This document shows, piece by piece, positions 38,865 to 48,533 of a stretch of 64,000 bases of DNA; the first letter of the stretch is position 1, and each line of letters opens with the position of its first letter. The DNA comes from Haloquadratum walsbyi J07HQW1 (GTDB lineage: Archaea > Halobacteriota > Halobacteria > Halobacteriales > Haloferacaceae): assembly GCA_000415965.1 (NCBI GenBank), contig KE356560.1, positions 1,601,164 through 1,665,163 of the forward strand, read 5' to 3'. The position numbers were made by a program, and so were the translations under genes. Below the pieces are notes generated by a model that saw only the letters and a program-made list of their open reading frames with translations, was not told the DNA's origin and ran no database searches.

Positions 38865-39191
38865 ATGTCGCTTGATACAATAGTTGTCACGCACACTGCC
38901 GCGGAGAAATCTGAACGATATCTGACCTGCTCGCAACTCAAAAAAGTACTGAGAGAGGACACTGGCTATATCTGTCGACAGGCATCCCCGAATCACGATG
39001 GACTGTACGCTGATAATAAGTTCATCATGCGCGGTGAATTCTTTGGACAGTCACTTGATATCATTTTTGCTGTCGAAGACGATCACGTCGTTGTGATAAC
39101 ACAAATGTCACAACACTCAGATAGCCTTCGTGGACGGTTCTACGAGTTTATTGGATCCTCAGTAACAACCGCAATCGAATACGCACACTAA
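38865..39191 (+). CDS. Small hypothetical protein
   Basis: The 108-residue product (MSLDTIVVTHTAAEKSERYL) has a mixed alpha/beta appearance with GEFFGQSLDIIFAVEDDHVV in the centre, and ends TTAIEYAH. No family is recognised. A TATA-like AATATATC lies close upstream of the ATG at 38865. Confidence 0.5.
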   Translation: MSLDTIVVTHTAAEKSERYLTCSQLKKVLREDTGYICRQASPNHDGLYADNKFIMRGEFFGQSLDIIFAVEDDHVVVITQMSQHSDSLRGRFYEFIGSSVTTAIEYAH

Positions 39192-39521
39192 CTTGTCGTA
39201 ATAGTTTATGACTGCTTCATCCAATTGAACTATCCTTGCATGCAGTTTCAATGCTCAATCTGTTTTCGAATCGTCTGACAGGACATCTTTTGAGACGCAG
39301 GGCTGTCGATGTCACACAATCTGATAATCATGAACTAACACATTATCTCCAAGTTCAGTATTACCGTGGACGAGTGTCGTTGGGTGATGCGTCATTCGGT
39401 GTCATATGAGGTTGTATCTGTAACGTTAATAACTCAGCATGATAGTCTTATTGAAATATATCATAAAATAGCTCTTACATAGCAGTCGATTTAATAAGTA
39501 TGTGGCAATTACTACATCGCA
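39192..39521. other. Spacer ahead of the metal ATPase
   Basis: No gene is seen. It holds the ATPase promoter at its right end and otherwise AT-rich sequence. Confidence 0.5.
39490..39496 (+). promoter_or_regulatory. TATA-like box of the metal ATPase
   Basis: TTTAATA is centred 29 bases before the ATG at 39522, the distance expected for a leaderless haloarchaeal transcript. Confidence 0.45.
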
Positions 39522-42161
39522 ATGAATACGCCTGACTCAGATCAGACCGGTGATACTGGTGAACCACCGGATCATGCTTCTGAGACTACTCAATACAACA
39601 CACAACACACAGATGATGTCTCTCAGTCGACGACTGATACTGACGTCACACAGTTTTCAATCCCAGAGATGGACTGTCCGTCCTGCGCACAAAAGGTGAT
39701 TACCAGCGTCGAACAATTGGATGCAATTCGAGATATTGACTCACAGGTAACAACAGGAGTGCTCACAGTATCATACGATACCGACCAAGTTACGCTCAAT
39801 GAGATAGCCAATCAGATTCAAAAGGCAGGATACAGCGTCAAGAATGCAGGTGAGACGACATCAGAGTTCACAGTCCCAGGAATGGACTGCCCTTCGTGTG
39901 CAAGTAAAGTTGAGAATGCGCTTGATAATACTGACGGCATTACTGGGTATGATACACAGCCGACAACTGGAACTGTTATCGTTAGTTACGATTCTTTCAA
40001 CAGCAGTGACGCTGATGTCATCGATGTAATTGAGGACGCTGGATACGAGACGACAGATCACTCACACACCGAATCAGCACAGCAGGAAACACTCGATGAG
40101 CGTGAGCGTATCTGGACAAGCCCTCGAGCACTCAAAACATGGATCAGTGGTGGGTTCGTCGGCGTTGGGTTGCTGTTTGAGTTCGTCATGACCGCACAAA
40201 ATATCGAGATTGCAACTATACTGGGTACGGGAATTCTTGTTACCGAGGTAGTATTTCTTGCTGCTGTCATTTCTGGCGGGCAAGAGATTATTCGCAATGG
40301 ATATTATTCGGCACGGAATCTGAGCCTTGACATTGATTTTTTGATGTCGGTGGCTATCCTTGGAGCAGTTCTTGCAAGTTTTGTCTTCAATCAAGCACTC
40401 TATTTCGAGGCTGCCACTCTTGCGTTTCTGTTTAGTGTTGCTGAATTATTAGAGCGGTACTCAATCGATCGCACTCGTGAGTCACTTCGAGAGTTAATGA
40501 CTCTCTCACCGGATGAGGCAAGAATCAAACAGGACAGGAGCACCGAAACAGTCCCACTCAATGAGGTCACGATTGGAGATATTGTCATTGTGAAGCCAGG
40601 CGAGAAGATTCCAATGGATGGAACGATTGTTGATGGCGAAAGCGCAATCAATCAAGCACCTATCACAGGCGAGAGTGTTCCTGTTGATAAAACGATAGGA
40701 GACACCGTTTACGCCGGCAGTGTTAATGAGGAGGGATACATCGAAGTTGAGGTCACCTCAAAGGCGAGTGATAATACGCTCTCGCGCATCGTCGAAATGG
40801 TCGAAGATGCCCAATCAGATAAAACCGAGCGTGAGCAGTTTGTCGAACGCTTTTCATCGTATTATACACCAGTTGTTGTTGCCTTTGCCATTCTCACAAT
40901 GATAGCAAGCCCGTACTTCCTCACGACGACATGGTCCACAGCCATTGTCTATGGGTTAACACTACTAGTGTTAGCATGCCCCTGTGCATTCGTCATATCA
41001 ACACCTGTGTCTGTGGTGTCGGGAATTACCAGTGCTGCAAAAAACGGTGTTCTCATCAAAGGCGGGAATCATCTCGAAGCGATGGGAGGTGTTGATATCG
41101 TTGCTTTTGATAAAACAGGAACGCTCACCACAGGTGAACTGACGGTTACAGATGTTATTCCGCTCAATGAAAACTCAACGGAAGATGTCCTTCGGTGCGC
41201 ACGTGGACTTGAACAGCGAAGTGAGCATCCAATTGGCGAGGCAATCGTCGCCGAGGCTGCAAATACACAGACCGCTAAACGTGAAATTGAGGGATTTAAA
41301 AGTATCACCGGAAAAGGCGTACGGGCAAGTCTTGATGGAACTCCTCACTTTGCTGGCAAGCCAGGACTGTTTGAGGAACTGGGATTTGATCTCTCACATG
41401 TCCATGCGACAACCGATGGGGGTGACATCACACAGACCGCTCATCAAATGTGCACCCGGAATAACTGCATTGATCTTCTCGAAGAGACTGTTCCCCGATT
41501 TCAAACAGAAGGAAAGACTGTTGTTCTCGTCGGCACTGAGACTGAACTCGAAGGTGTCATCGCCGTTGCTGATGGGATCCGCCCAAGAGCAAAACAAACA
41601 ATCAAACAACTCAAACAACGTGGTGTCTCTCAAACCGTGATGCTGACGGGAGATAACGAGCGGACTGCTCGCACGATTGCCCATGAGGTCGGTATTGATA
41701 CGTATCACGCTGAATTGCTTCCTGAAGAGAAAGTGAATAAAATTGAGCAGTTTGTCGATGAGTATGATGGTGTTGGGATGGTTGGCGATGGGATCAACGA
41801 TGCACCAGCACTCGCCGCTGCGACGGTTGGTATTGCAATGGGAGCCGCCGGAACTGATACTGCATTGGAGACGGCTGATATTGCCTTGATGGGTGATGAT
41901 CTTCAGCGACTTCCATATCTGTATGAACTTGCGAATGATGCGAATAGTATTATTCGACAGAATATCTATGCAAGTCTCATTATTAAACTTGCTCTGGCAG
42001 TTGCCGTGCCATTTGGATACGTTCCTATTTGGCTCGCCGTCCTTGCTGGTGACGCTGGAATGACCACAGCCGTCACTGGAAACGCGATGAGACTCTCAGG
42101 AGTCATGCCCGACACAGATAAAAATCGTTGCTCAAGAGAGATAACACCAGATAATCTCTGA
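39522..42161 (+). CDS. Heavy-metal P1B-type ATPase (Zn/Cd type)
   Basis: The 879-residue pump exports divalent heavy metals. It has two N-terminal metal-binding domains with MDCPSCAQKV (about residue 49) and MDCPSCASKV (about 121). The actuator loop is ITGESVPVDK, the membrane motif is VLACPCAFVISTP, and the phosphorylation site is FDKTGTLTTGEL. A Ser-Glu-His-Pro (SEHPIGEAI), GDNERTA and the hinge GDGINDAPALAA complete the pump. The final AVLAGDAGMTTAV resembles the Zn/Cd (P1B-2) subgroup, not the copper pumps. A His/Cys-bearing insert (HVHATT to MCTRNNC, about residues 625-650) sits in the nucleotide domain. Confidence 0.9.
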   Translation: MNTPDSDQTGDTGEPPDHASETTQYNTQHTDDVSQSTTDTDVTQFSIPEMDCPSCAQKVITSVEQLDAIRDIDSQVTTGVLTVSYDTDQVTLNEIANQIQKAGYSVKNAGETTSEFTVPGMDCPSCASKVENALDNTDGITGYDTQPTTGTVIVSYDSFNSSDADVIDVIEDAGYETTDHSHTESAQQETLDERERIWTSPRALKTWISGGFVGVGLLFEFVMTAQNIEIATILGTGILVTEVVFLAAVISGGQEIIRNGYYSARNLSLDIDFLMSVAILGAVLASFVFNQALYFEAATLAFLFSVAELLERYSIDRTRESLRELMTLSPDEARIKQDRSTETVPLNEVTIGDIVIVKPGEKIPMDGTIVDGESAINQAPITGESVPVDKTIGDTVYAGSVNEEGYIEVEVTSKASDNTLSRIVEMVEDAQSDKTEREQFVERFSSYYTPVVVAFAILTMIASPYFLTTTWSTAIVYGLTLLVLACPCAFVISTPVSVVSGITSAAKNGVLIKGGNHLEAMGGVDIVAFDKTGTLTTGELTVTDVIPLNENSTEDVLRCARGLEQRSEHPIGEAIVAEAANTQTAKREIEGFKSITGKGVRASLDGTPHFAGKPGLFEELGFDLSHVHATTDGGDITQTAHQMCTRNNCIDLLEETVPRFQTEGKTVVLVGTETELEGVIAVADGIRPRAKQTIKQLKQRGVSQTVMLTGDNERTARTIAHEVGIDTYHAELLPEEKVNKIEQFVDEYDGVGMVGDGINDAPALAAATVGIAMGAAGTDTALETADIALMGDDLQRLPYLYELANDANSIIRQNIYASLIIKLALAVAVPFGYVPIWLAVLAGDAGMTTAVTGNAMRLSGVMPDTDKNRCSREITPDNL

Positions 42162-42256
42162 GCAATCTGGTTCAGACGAATGCAAGTGGGGTCTTTTCTC
42201 TCATCGCGTGCTCCGACGCATTCATATTGTGTTTGTTGTTCCAGTAATCGGTCAAA

Positions 42257-42475
42257 TCACTCTTTACTCAGAGTCGGCTGTTCATGGACTTCACTGTTGT
42301 AGCCACCGCCACCTCCTCCATCCTCACCCTCATCGCTATCGCCTCCGGTGTCTCCATCATCCCCGCTCTCTTCGCTTTCTCCAGGACTGGTGCATCCTGC
42401 AAGACCCACACTGGCTACTACGATGGTCAGAGAGAGAAGTGTTCGACGATTATATCGCCCGCCAAGTCGTTTCAT
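42257..42475 (-). CDS. Small lipoprotein
   Basis: The 72-residue product has a twin-Arg-like start (RRTLLSLTIVVASVGLAGC) with a lipobox Cys at residue 28. After it comes a disordered Glu-Asp-Gly tail (EESGDDGDTGGDSDEGEDGG). After lipidation only about 45 residues would remain outside, so it is either a tiny surface peptide or the front end of a decayed larger lipoprotein. The neighbouring ATPase is convergent. Role unknown. Confidence 0.6.
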   Translation of the reverse strand: MKRLGGRYNRRTLLSLTIVVASVGLAGCTSPGESEESGDDGDTGGDSDEGEDGGGGGGYNSEVHEQPTLSKE

Positions 42476-42660
42476 ACTCTATTCACTCACAGTCATATCA
42501 TCTTAATTATTCTGCATAGTGCTTCCGATCTGATATACTGCGAAGCTATCGACTGGGGAGAATCATTTACTTCGAGATGGAATCAAAGGAAATCGAATGT
42601 CGTGGTCAAGCACGTAATCCACGACTAATGTTATGAGCGCTATATCGAAAACGACCGTGT

Positions 42661-44355
42661 CTAATCACCTTCCATGACACTCAGTGCTGGTCGGTCTCCT
42701 CGTGGGTCAAGATCAGTAATCGACTCAGTGAGCTCAAATCCTTCATATCCTTTCTCTGCTACCTCTTGAATAGTTTGGTGATACACATCGACACCACCTA
42801 TATACGGAGTAAAGACAGTCGGTTTATCCTCAATATTCTCATTCATGTACCAAGAGTCAGCCGTTGGGTACAGTGTTTGTTCGGCTACCTCTGTATTGTG
42901 TGCTGTCCATGCTTCTTCCGCTTCTTTTCGTGGCTCGACAGCACTAATATCGTTATCCACAAACTGACCGATTGCATCAGAAATCCATTCGACATGTTGT
43001 TCAATCGAGACGGGCATATTGCTAAGCACTGACGGGCTCTGTGGACCAGTAACGGTGAACATGTTTGGGAATCCATGAGCACTCAAACCAAGATACGTCT
43101 GTGGACCATCTTCCCATTTTTCTTCAAGTGTCAGTCCGTTTCGACCCTGAATATCCATATTGAGGAGCGTCCCCGTCATCGCGTCGAATCCAGTTGCATA
43201 GATAATCATATCAAATTCATGAATAGTATTCGTTGTCTGGATTCCGTCTGGGACCATTCTTTCAATTGGCGTCTCTGTTACGTCGACAAGACTCACCTGA
43301 TCCTCATTGAATGTTTGATAGTAATTTGTGTGAAGTGGGGGCCGCTTTGTGGCATAGTAATGATCCTTCGGAACGAGCTTTTCGGCCATCTCCGGGTCAT
43401 CGACGGTATCTCGTATCTGCTCGCGAACAAATTCAGAGACTTTCTCATTCGTTTCTGGGTTGATAATCAAATCCTCGAAGGTAAGCATAAATCGGAAACC
43501 ACCCTCTTGCCACCGCGGTTCGAGAATCTCTCGCACCTCTTCCATCGAAAGATCCTCAGCGGTAGGATACGCCGTTTCGAATGGCATGCCGAATCCGCTT
43601 TCATGTGCATTCCGCAGGATTCGATGATAATTATCCTGAATCTCATCCCAATCGCCATCATCCAATGGACGGTCTCGAGCGGGGACAGCGTAATTTGGTG
43701 TTCGTTGGAATACAGTTAGATGCTCAATATCCTCCTTTGCAACCTCTGGAATAACTTGAATCCCTGATGCGCCCGTTCCAATGACTGCGATCCGTTTATC
43801 AGTGAACTCGACCCCGTCATGCGGCCATCTTCCAGTATGGTATGACTCACCCTGAAAAGAGTCTCGTTTCTCAAAGTCTGGGACCCATGGCTCTGACAGA
43901 CAACCAACGGCAGTGACAAAAAACTGTGAGCTAATCTCTGATTCATCGTCAGTGCTGATAGTCCATTGACTCTCCGTCTCATCAAACGAGGCGGCAGTCA
44001 CTGCGGTATCGAACTCAATGTTTTCTCGTAAATTGAGACGGTCTGTGACAAAACGAAGATACTCAAGTACTTCTGGTTGTGACGGATATCGCTCACTCCA
44101 TTGCCACTCTTCAAGAATGTCTTCATTGAATGAATAGCAATAGATATGACTCTCGCTGTCACATTGGGCACCTGGATATTGGTTCCAGTACCAAGTCCCT
44201 CCGACATCGTCAGCTTTCTCAATGAGTTTGACCGAAAGCCCAAGTTTATCACGTAGCCGATGGAGCTGGTACAGCCCCGAGAATCCTGCACCGACAATAA
44301 CCACGTCGTAATCCGTCTCATAGTCTGTTGTGTTGACTTCTGTGACCGAACTCAT
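42661..44355 (-). CDS. Baeyer-Villiger monooxygenase
   Basis: This FAD and NADPH enzyme inserts an oxygen next to a ketone carbonyl, giving an ester or lactone. The 564-residue product has the FAD site DVVIVGAGFSGLYQLHRLRD (about residue 15) and then DVGGTWYWNQYPGAQCDSES. The BVMO fingerprint FQGESYHTGRWPHDG is near residue 165. The NADPH site is KRIAVIGTGASGIQVIPE and the late motif is MIIYATGFDAMTG. The family is usually bacterial or fungal, so presence in a haloarchaeon suggests past transfer. The esterase gene lies 128 bases upstream on the same strand. The ATG at 44355 is used. Confidence 0.9.
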   Translation of the reverse strand: MSSVTEVNTTDYETDYDVVIVGAGFSGLYQLHRLRDKLGLSVKLIEKADDVGGTWYWNQYPGAQCDSESHIYCYSFNEDILEEWQWSERYPSQPEVLEYLRFVTDRLNLRENIEFDTAVTAASFDETESQWTISTDDESEISSQFFVTAVGCLSEPWVPDFEKRDSFQGESYHTGRWPHDGVEFTDKRIAVIGTGASGIQVIPEVAKEDIEHLTVFQRTPNYAVPARDRPLDDGDWDEIQDNYHRILRNAHESGFGMPFETAYPTAEDLSMEEVREILEPRWQEGGFRFMLTFEDLIINPETNEKVSEFVREQIRDTVDDPEMAEKLVPKDHYYATKRPPLHTNYYQTFNEDQVSLVDVTETPIERMVPDGIQTTNTIHEFDMIIYATGFDAMTGTLLNMDIQGRNGLTLEEKWEDGPQTYLGLSAHGFPNMFTVTGPQSPSVLSNMPVSIEQHVEWISDAIGQFVDNDISAVEPRKEAEEAWTAHNTEVAEQTLYPTADSWYMNENIEDKPTVFTPYIGGVDVYHQTIQEVAEKGYEGFELTESITDLDPRGDRPALSVMEGD

Positions 44356-44483
44356 AACGACGATTATATATAACAAATTATTATAGTATAAGTCTTGTTA
44401 CCGCATGTAATTACTCATATTGTATAAGGAGTATCAATGGATAGAGAAGAGGCGAAAAATGTTCACAGGCGTTATCAAAGAGG

Positions 44484-45449
44484 CTATGCTATCGTTCTGG
44501 AGATATCCGCAGCAACATCATCAAGTAGTTCACGCGCTCGCGTGAGTTCCATCGGACCAGTCAACATTTGAGCAATTCCATGAATGCAATCATCATAGTT
44601 ATGATGAGTCACATCAACACCAGCTTTGCGTAGCCGCTGTGCATATGCAGCACCCTCATCGCGGAGTGGATCAAGTCCGCATGTGACCACCGTCGCTGGC
44701 GGGAGTTCTGCAAGGGTACGTGCTTTGAGTGGAGAGACGTATGGATGCTGTCCGTCAATTTCAGTCTCAAGATAATGATTCCAGAACCATTTCATATCAG
44801 CCTCTGAGATCATCCCGCCCTCTCCATTTTCCTGGTATGATGGGGTATCATACCCATGATCAGTGACTGGATAGATCAAGACCTGTCGAGCAACCTCAGG
44901 TCCATTATTATCACGAGCATACAGTGCAACAGCAGCAGCGAGGTTACCACCAGCGGAGTCACCCCCAATCATTAAGTTATCAGTGTCAATCTGCATCGGC
45001 ACCGCATTATTTGAAGCCCACTCAAGAGCCGCATAGCAATCCTCAAGCGGGACTGGGAACGTATGCTCGGGTGATAAGCGATACTCAACAGATATGACCA
45101 TACATTCAGATTCACTCGCTAGCACACGACAGGTCTCATCATGTGTGTCCAGATCACCGATAACCCAACCGCCCCCATGATAGTACACCAACGTTGGGTA
45201 TGGACCATCGCCCTCCGGGATATATATTCGAACTGGGATTCCTCGCTTCGTGATGGACAGTTCCATGATATCCCCGACTGGTTCCGGCTCCTCGGGCTCC
45301 GGGAATATTTCCTTGACAAACTGCCGGGCACCATCCGGTGAGAGAGAGGCAAACTCTGGCATTGGTGCTGCTCCCATCTGATCGAGTAAGCCAGCGATCT
45401 CTGGATGTGGTTCGTCTGCGGCCTCCGCCATTGGACTCTCTATCGACAT
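44484..45449 (-). CDS. Alpha/beta hydrolase (hormone-sensitive-lipase-like esterase)
   Basis: The 321-residue enzyme belongs to the HSL-type carboxylesterases. The oxyanion motif is LVYYHGGGWVIGDLDTHD, the nucleophile Ser is in MIGGDSAGGNLAAAVAL, the acid Asp is in VTCGLDPLRDEGAAYA, and His is in HNYDDCIHGIAQM. It hydrolyses short acyl esters. It lies directly upstream of the Baeyer-Villiger monooxygenase on the same strand, and its product type (ester hydrolysis) is exactly what that enzyme's product would need. Confidence 0.9.
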   Translation of the reverse strand: MSIESPMAEAADEPHPEIAGLLDQMGAAPMPEFASLSPDGARQFVKEIFPEPEEPEPVGDIMELSITKRGIPVRIYIPEGDGPYPTLVYYHGGGWVIGDLDTHDETCRVLASESECMVISVEYRLSPEHTFPVPLEDCYAALEWASNNAVPMQIDTDNLMIGGDSAGGNLAAAVALYARDNNGPEVARQVLIYPVTDHGYDTPSYQENGEGGMISEADMKWFWNHYLETEIDGQHPYVSPLKARTLAELPPATVVTCGLDPLRDEGAAYAQRLRKAGVDVTHHNYDDCIHGIAQMLTGPMELTRARELLDDVAADISRTIA

Positions 45450-45626
45450 TATGATAAATCATTATATTAGGAAGTATATATTTCTACTGCACATTTCTTT
45501 TTCGTGGATGCAATATCAAATAATCTGGATGACTCATAAAAAGCAATGAGCCGCTGTTGATGAGCTAAGACTGAGTGTGATTAAGATAACTGCACAGTAA
45601 CAAAGGAGACTCCCGAATTGAACACA

Positions 45627-45797
45627 CTACCCGCGGCAGCGCTTGCAGTGATCGGTGTCACGTGCGACTCCAATTGATTTACAATCCATACACGTCAATT
45701 CTTCACAATCTGCACAGACAAATGCATCACTCACTTCAGAAGGTGATTCCCTGCTTGTGAGGAGCGTAGTACCACAGATATGACATGAATCAGCCAT
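45627..45797 (-). CDS. Tiny cysteine-rich zinc-finger protein
   Basis: This 56-residue frame starts at an ATG at 45797: MADSCHICGTTLLTSRESPS. It contains four closely spaced CxxC pairs (CHIC, CADC, CMDC, CKRC), two probable zinc sites, and ends CRG. The stop precedes the hydrolase start by about 180 bases. Mini-proteins with four such pairs are common in haloarchaea, where some regulate metabolism, but this one has no known role. Confidence 0.6.
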   Translation of the reverse strand: MADSCHICGTTLLTSRESPSEVSDAFVCADCEELTCMDCKSIGVARDTDHCKRCRG

Positions 45798-46046
45798 GTT
45801 CCAGGTCCGCGGTAATTATTAATAAATCTTCTCAAATAATGATTAAATTTGCCATATGAGTGTATTAACCGCTCTCATTAATCGAAACGATGACCCGTCA
45901 TTTTCGCATATCCAGTGTCGAAATCTATCTTTCGGTTATTCATGGTCACTCAGAATCCGAATCACCCGTTGGATAGATCGCTCTCGGTCGTGTGCATCAA
46001 TATATTAAACACAACAATTATATTGATTATGTGACTGTATCAGGTC

Positions 46047-46844
46047 GTGCCAACGCTTTCAGAAATCCTTATTTACCCGGTCAAAGCACTTGATCCGAGC
46101 AGTGTTGGTCGGGTATCAATAACCAGCATTGGTGGACTCTCTGGTGATCGGGCATATGCAATGAAGGATGTTAATGGCGAGTATATCCATGGCAAGCGTA
46201 CGTCGGCTGTTCACCGACTCCACACAGCGTGTGACCGAAACGCACGACAACTCAAACTACGGGTTCATGAGACAGACCAGATATGTGAATTTCATCTCGA
46301 TACTGACCGAGAAGCACTCGAAGCATGGCTCTCGGAGTATTTTGAAATGAATGTTATACTCGCGGTTGAACCGGGAGGAGGTCAGACTGATAGTGTCATA
46401 TTTACGACGGATGGAAAGGCTGGTCCAACAGTTATCAGCAAGGCTACGATTCGTGAAGTTGCATCATGGTATGATGGCATCTGTCCCGAGCAGATGCAAC
46501 AACGCTTGCGTCCCAATCTTGTGATTAGCGATGTCCCACCATTCTGGGAGGACCGGTTGGTGACAAACAGTGATTATCGGTTACAAATTGGAGATATCAG
46601 ATTAACCGGCGCTGAGCCAATCCCACGGTGTATTGTTCCTGCTCGTCATCCTCATACCGGTATGGAGTATGATGGATTCCGAGAAACCTTTGTTCAAAAG
46701 CGAGACGAAACTCTTCCGACGTGGGTTGGTCCAGACGACCTTGACGGAAATCTTTTCAGTCTTATGATCGGAACCGAGATACCAGAGTCTGAACGAGATG
46801 GCGAACTTGCTGTTGGAGAGACGGCTCAAATCGTATCACCGTGA
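46047..46844 (+). CDS. MOSC-domain protein
   Basis: The 265-residue product starts MPTLSEILIYPVKALDPSSV with the MOSC N-terminal barrel (GGLSGDRAYAMKDVNGEYI). The C-terminal MOSC domain shows LRPNLVISDVPPFWEDRLV, LQIGDIRLTGAEPIPRCIVP and ARHPHTG. MOSC proteins bind sulfur or the molybdenum cofactor and include reductase components for N-hydroxylated compounds. The conserved Cys in IPRCIVP is present. The gene starts with a GTG at 46047. Confidence 0.85.
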   Translation: MPTLSEILIYPVKALDPSSVGRVSITSIGGLSGDRAYAMKDVNGEYIHGKRTSAVHRLHTACDRNARQLKLRVHETDQICEFHLDTDREALEAWLSEYFEMNVILAVEPGGGQTDSVIFTTDGKAGPTVISKATIREVASWYDGICPEQMQQRLRPNLVISDVPPFWEDRLVTNSDYRLQIGDIRLTGAEPIPRCIVPARHPHTGMEYDGFRETFVQKRDETLPTWVGPDDLDGNLFSLMIGTEIPESERDGELAVGETAQIVSP

Positions 46845-47364
46845 TATTTTGACTTCCTCTGGCACACCAGGGTCGTGGATGGAAAGCGCATCATCAAAAC
46901 AGAAAGTCCCGCCCTCACCGGAGCCGCGTCAACGGCTGAGTAGGATAAAGTGAGGTAGTCCATATGCACATAGAGGGAATCTTGAGCGTTCGAACAGTAA
47001 AATTTGCACCCTCTCGGGGATCCTCAGCAAGTGCTGGGTCACTTGGATAGATAGACTGCAAATTGTGATGATCAACTGGATGTAGACTCGAAATTACTTC
47101 GCTGAGTATCATCATTAATACTGTTCAAGCGGATGTCTGTGAGTATATGTATCTCAAATTAAGCCTCCACAGTACATGATGCAGGGCTGTCGTCCGCAGA
47201 CGCGGTGAGACTACTCCAGGATCCGATATCCGTAGTATCATTATTATATATAGTATATATCATTACGTACTGGTAACATACTAAATTATCGATATATAGT
47301 GTACATACAATTCAGTAACGATATTATAAACCCATTTTTGCATGATGCTTGGAGTTATAGTTGA
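46845..47364. other. Spacer with an IS-end scar and a weak remnant frame
   Basis: Immediately after the MOSC stop, 46849-46858 on the minus strand reads AGGAAGTCAA, followed by an AAATA tail. It resembles the IS200/IS605-type end seen inside the CinA-like pseudogene. A minus-strand frame at 46915-47115 gives a 66-residue translation with coding-like codons but no recognised family. The right part is AT-rich and holds the promoter of the lipoprotein, with ATTATAAA at 47323-47330. Confidence 0.4.
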
Positions 47365-48528
47365 ATGAATCCAACACGGCGGCAACTCCTGAGTGGTCTC
47401 GGCACAGCAACAGCAGTTGGGATTGCTGGGTGCTCTGGGAGCAGTGACTCCGGGTCAACTTCCAATTCTAACGCTGGGTCTGGGTCTGAGAATGCTGACT
47501 CATTCGAAGTTGGATATGGTGATTATCAGACCTCAGTTTCTGCAAGTAGTTTCCCGGATAAATTGTTCATTTATGCCGTCCAGACCGGGTGGTCAAACTG
47601 GGGAGCACTCATGCAGGAATTCAAAAACACGTATGGAGTCGCACTCAACGATGATCAGCGTTCCTCGGGTGAGGCTCTTTCACATGCCCGACAGAACGCA
47701 CAGGACCCGAATCATTCTGCAATGAACGGGGGATACACTTTCGGTGTGGTTGCGCGAAACGACGGATTAACACAACCATACAAGCCGGCTAATTATGACA
47801 AAGTCCCAGATGCGCTCAAAACCGATGACGGTCATGTTACCGCAACTCGTCGGATGACCACAACGGTCACTTATCGAAAAGATCTCTATGAGGAACAAGG
47901 TATTGAACCTCCAGAGACCTGGGAGGATCTCAAGCGACCCGAAATTGCTTCCAAACTTCAGATACAACCCCCACAAGCAGCGGTTGGACTTGCTGGTGCG
48001 ATCTCAATTAACAATGCATACGGTGGTTCACTGGACGATGTGCAACCTGTCATCGACTATTACAATGATGTGAAAAGCAAAGGAGCAGTGTTCGCCGGCA
48101 ATGTCGAGCAGAAATTCACAAAAGGTGAGATACAGACGTTTGTTGAGTATGACTACACCGGGCTCGATCTAAAGTACAATTCTGACTCCATCGCCGAGGA
48201 TAAAGTCGGAGTCTCATTGCTATCTGGTCCTAATGGTGAAAAAGGGGCATTCAACCAGCCATATGGGTATGCGATGCTCAAAGGGGCACCAAATCCTGAG
48301 GCCTGTAAATTGTTCATGGATTATGCTCTTTCACTTGAGGGGCAGCGAAAGTTCCTCGATGCATATGTCCGACCAATTCGAGCACCTGAAGTTGAATTGC
48401 CAGAGGAGTTCCCAGCACAAAGTCGATATGAGGAAACGCAGTTTCAAGTTGATTATGGGAAACTCGTCGAGAATCAAGAGAGTGTTATTCAAGAAATTGG
48501 AAAGGGTGTCGGACTGACTGGCTACTGA
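47365..48528 (+). CDS. ABC transporter substrate-binding lipoprotein (thiamine/iron/polyamine type)
   Basis: The 387-residue surface lipoprotein has a twin-Arg signal MNPTRRQLLSGLGTATAV, lipobox Cys in GIAGCSG and a Ser/Gly-rich tether. The binding fold has TTTVTYRKDLYEEQGIEPPE, TWEDLKRPEIASKLQIQPPQ and NPEACKLFMDYALSLEGQRK, matching the type-1 solute-binding family that carries thiamine, iron or polyamines. The ligand cannot be fixed from sequence. It is the first gene of a four-gene operon. Confidence 0.86.
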   Translation: MNPTRRQLLSGLGTATAVGIAGCSGSSDSGSTSNSNAGSGSENADSFEVGYGDYQTSVSASSFPDKLFIYAVQTGWSNWGALMQEFKNTYGVALNDDQRSSGEALSHARQNAQDPNHSAMNGGYTFGVVARNDGLTQPYKPANYDKVPDALKTDDGHVTATRRMTTTVTYRKDLYEEQGIEPPETWEDLKRPEIASKLQIQPPQAAVGLAGAISINNAYGGSLDDVQPVIDYYNDVKSKGAVFAGNVEQKFTKGEIQTFVEYDYTGLDLKYNSDSIAEDKVGVSLLSGPNGEKGAFNQPYGYAMLKGAPNPEACKLFMDYALSLEGQRKFLDAYVRPIRAPEVELPEEFPAQSRYEETQFQVDYGKLVENQESVIQEIGKGVGLTGY

Positions 48529-48533
48529 ATTCA

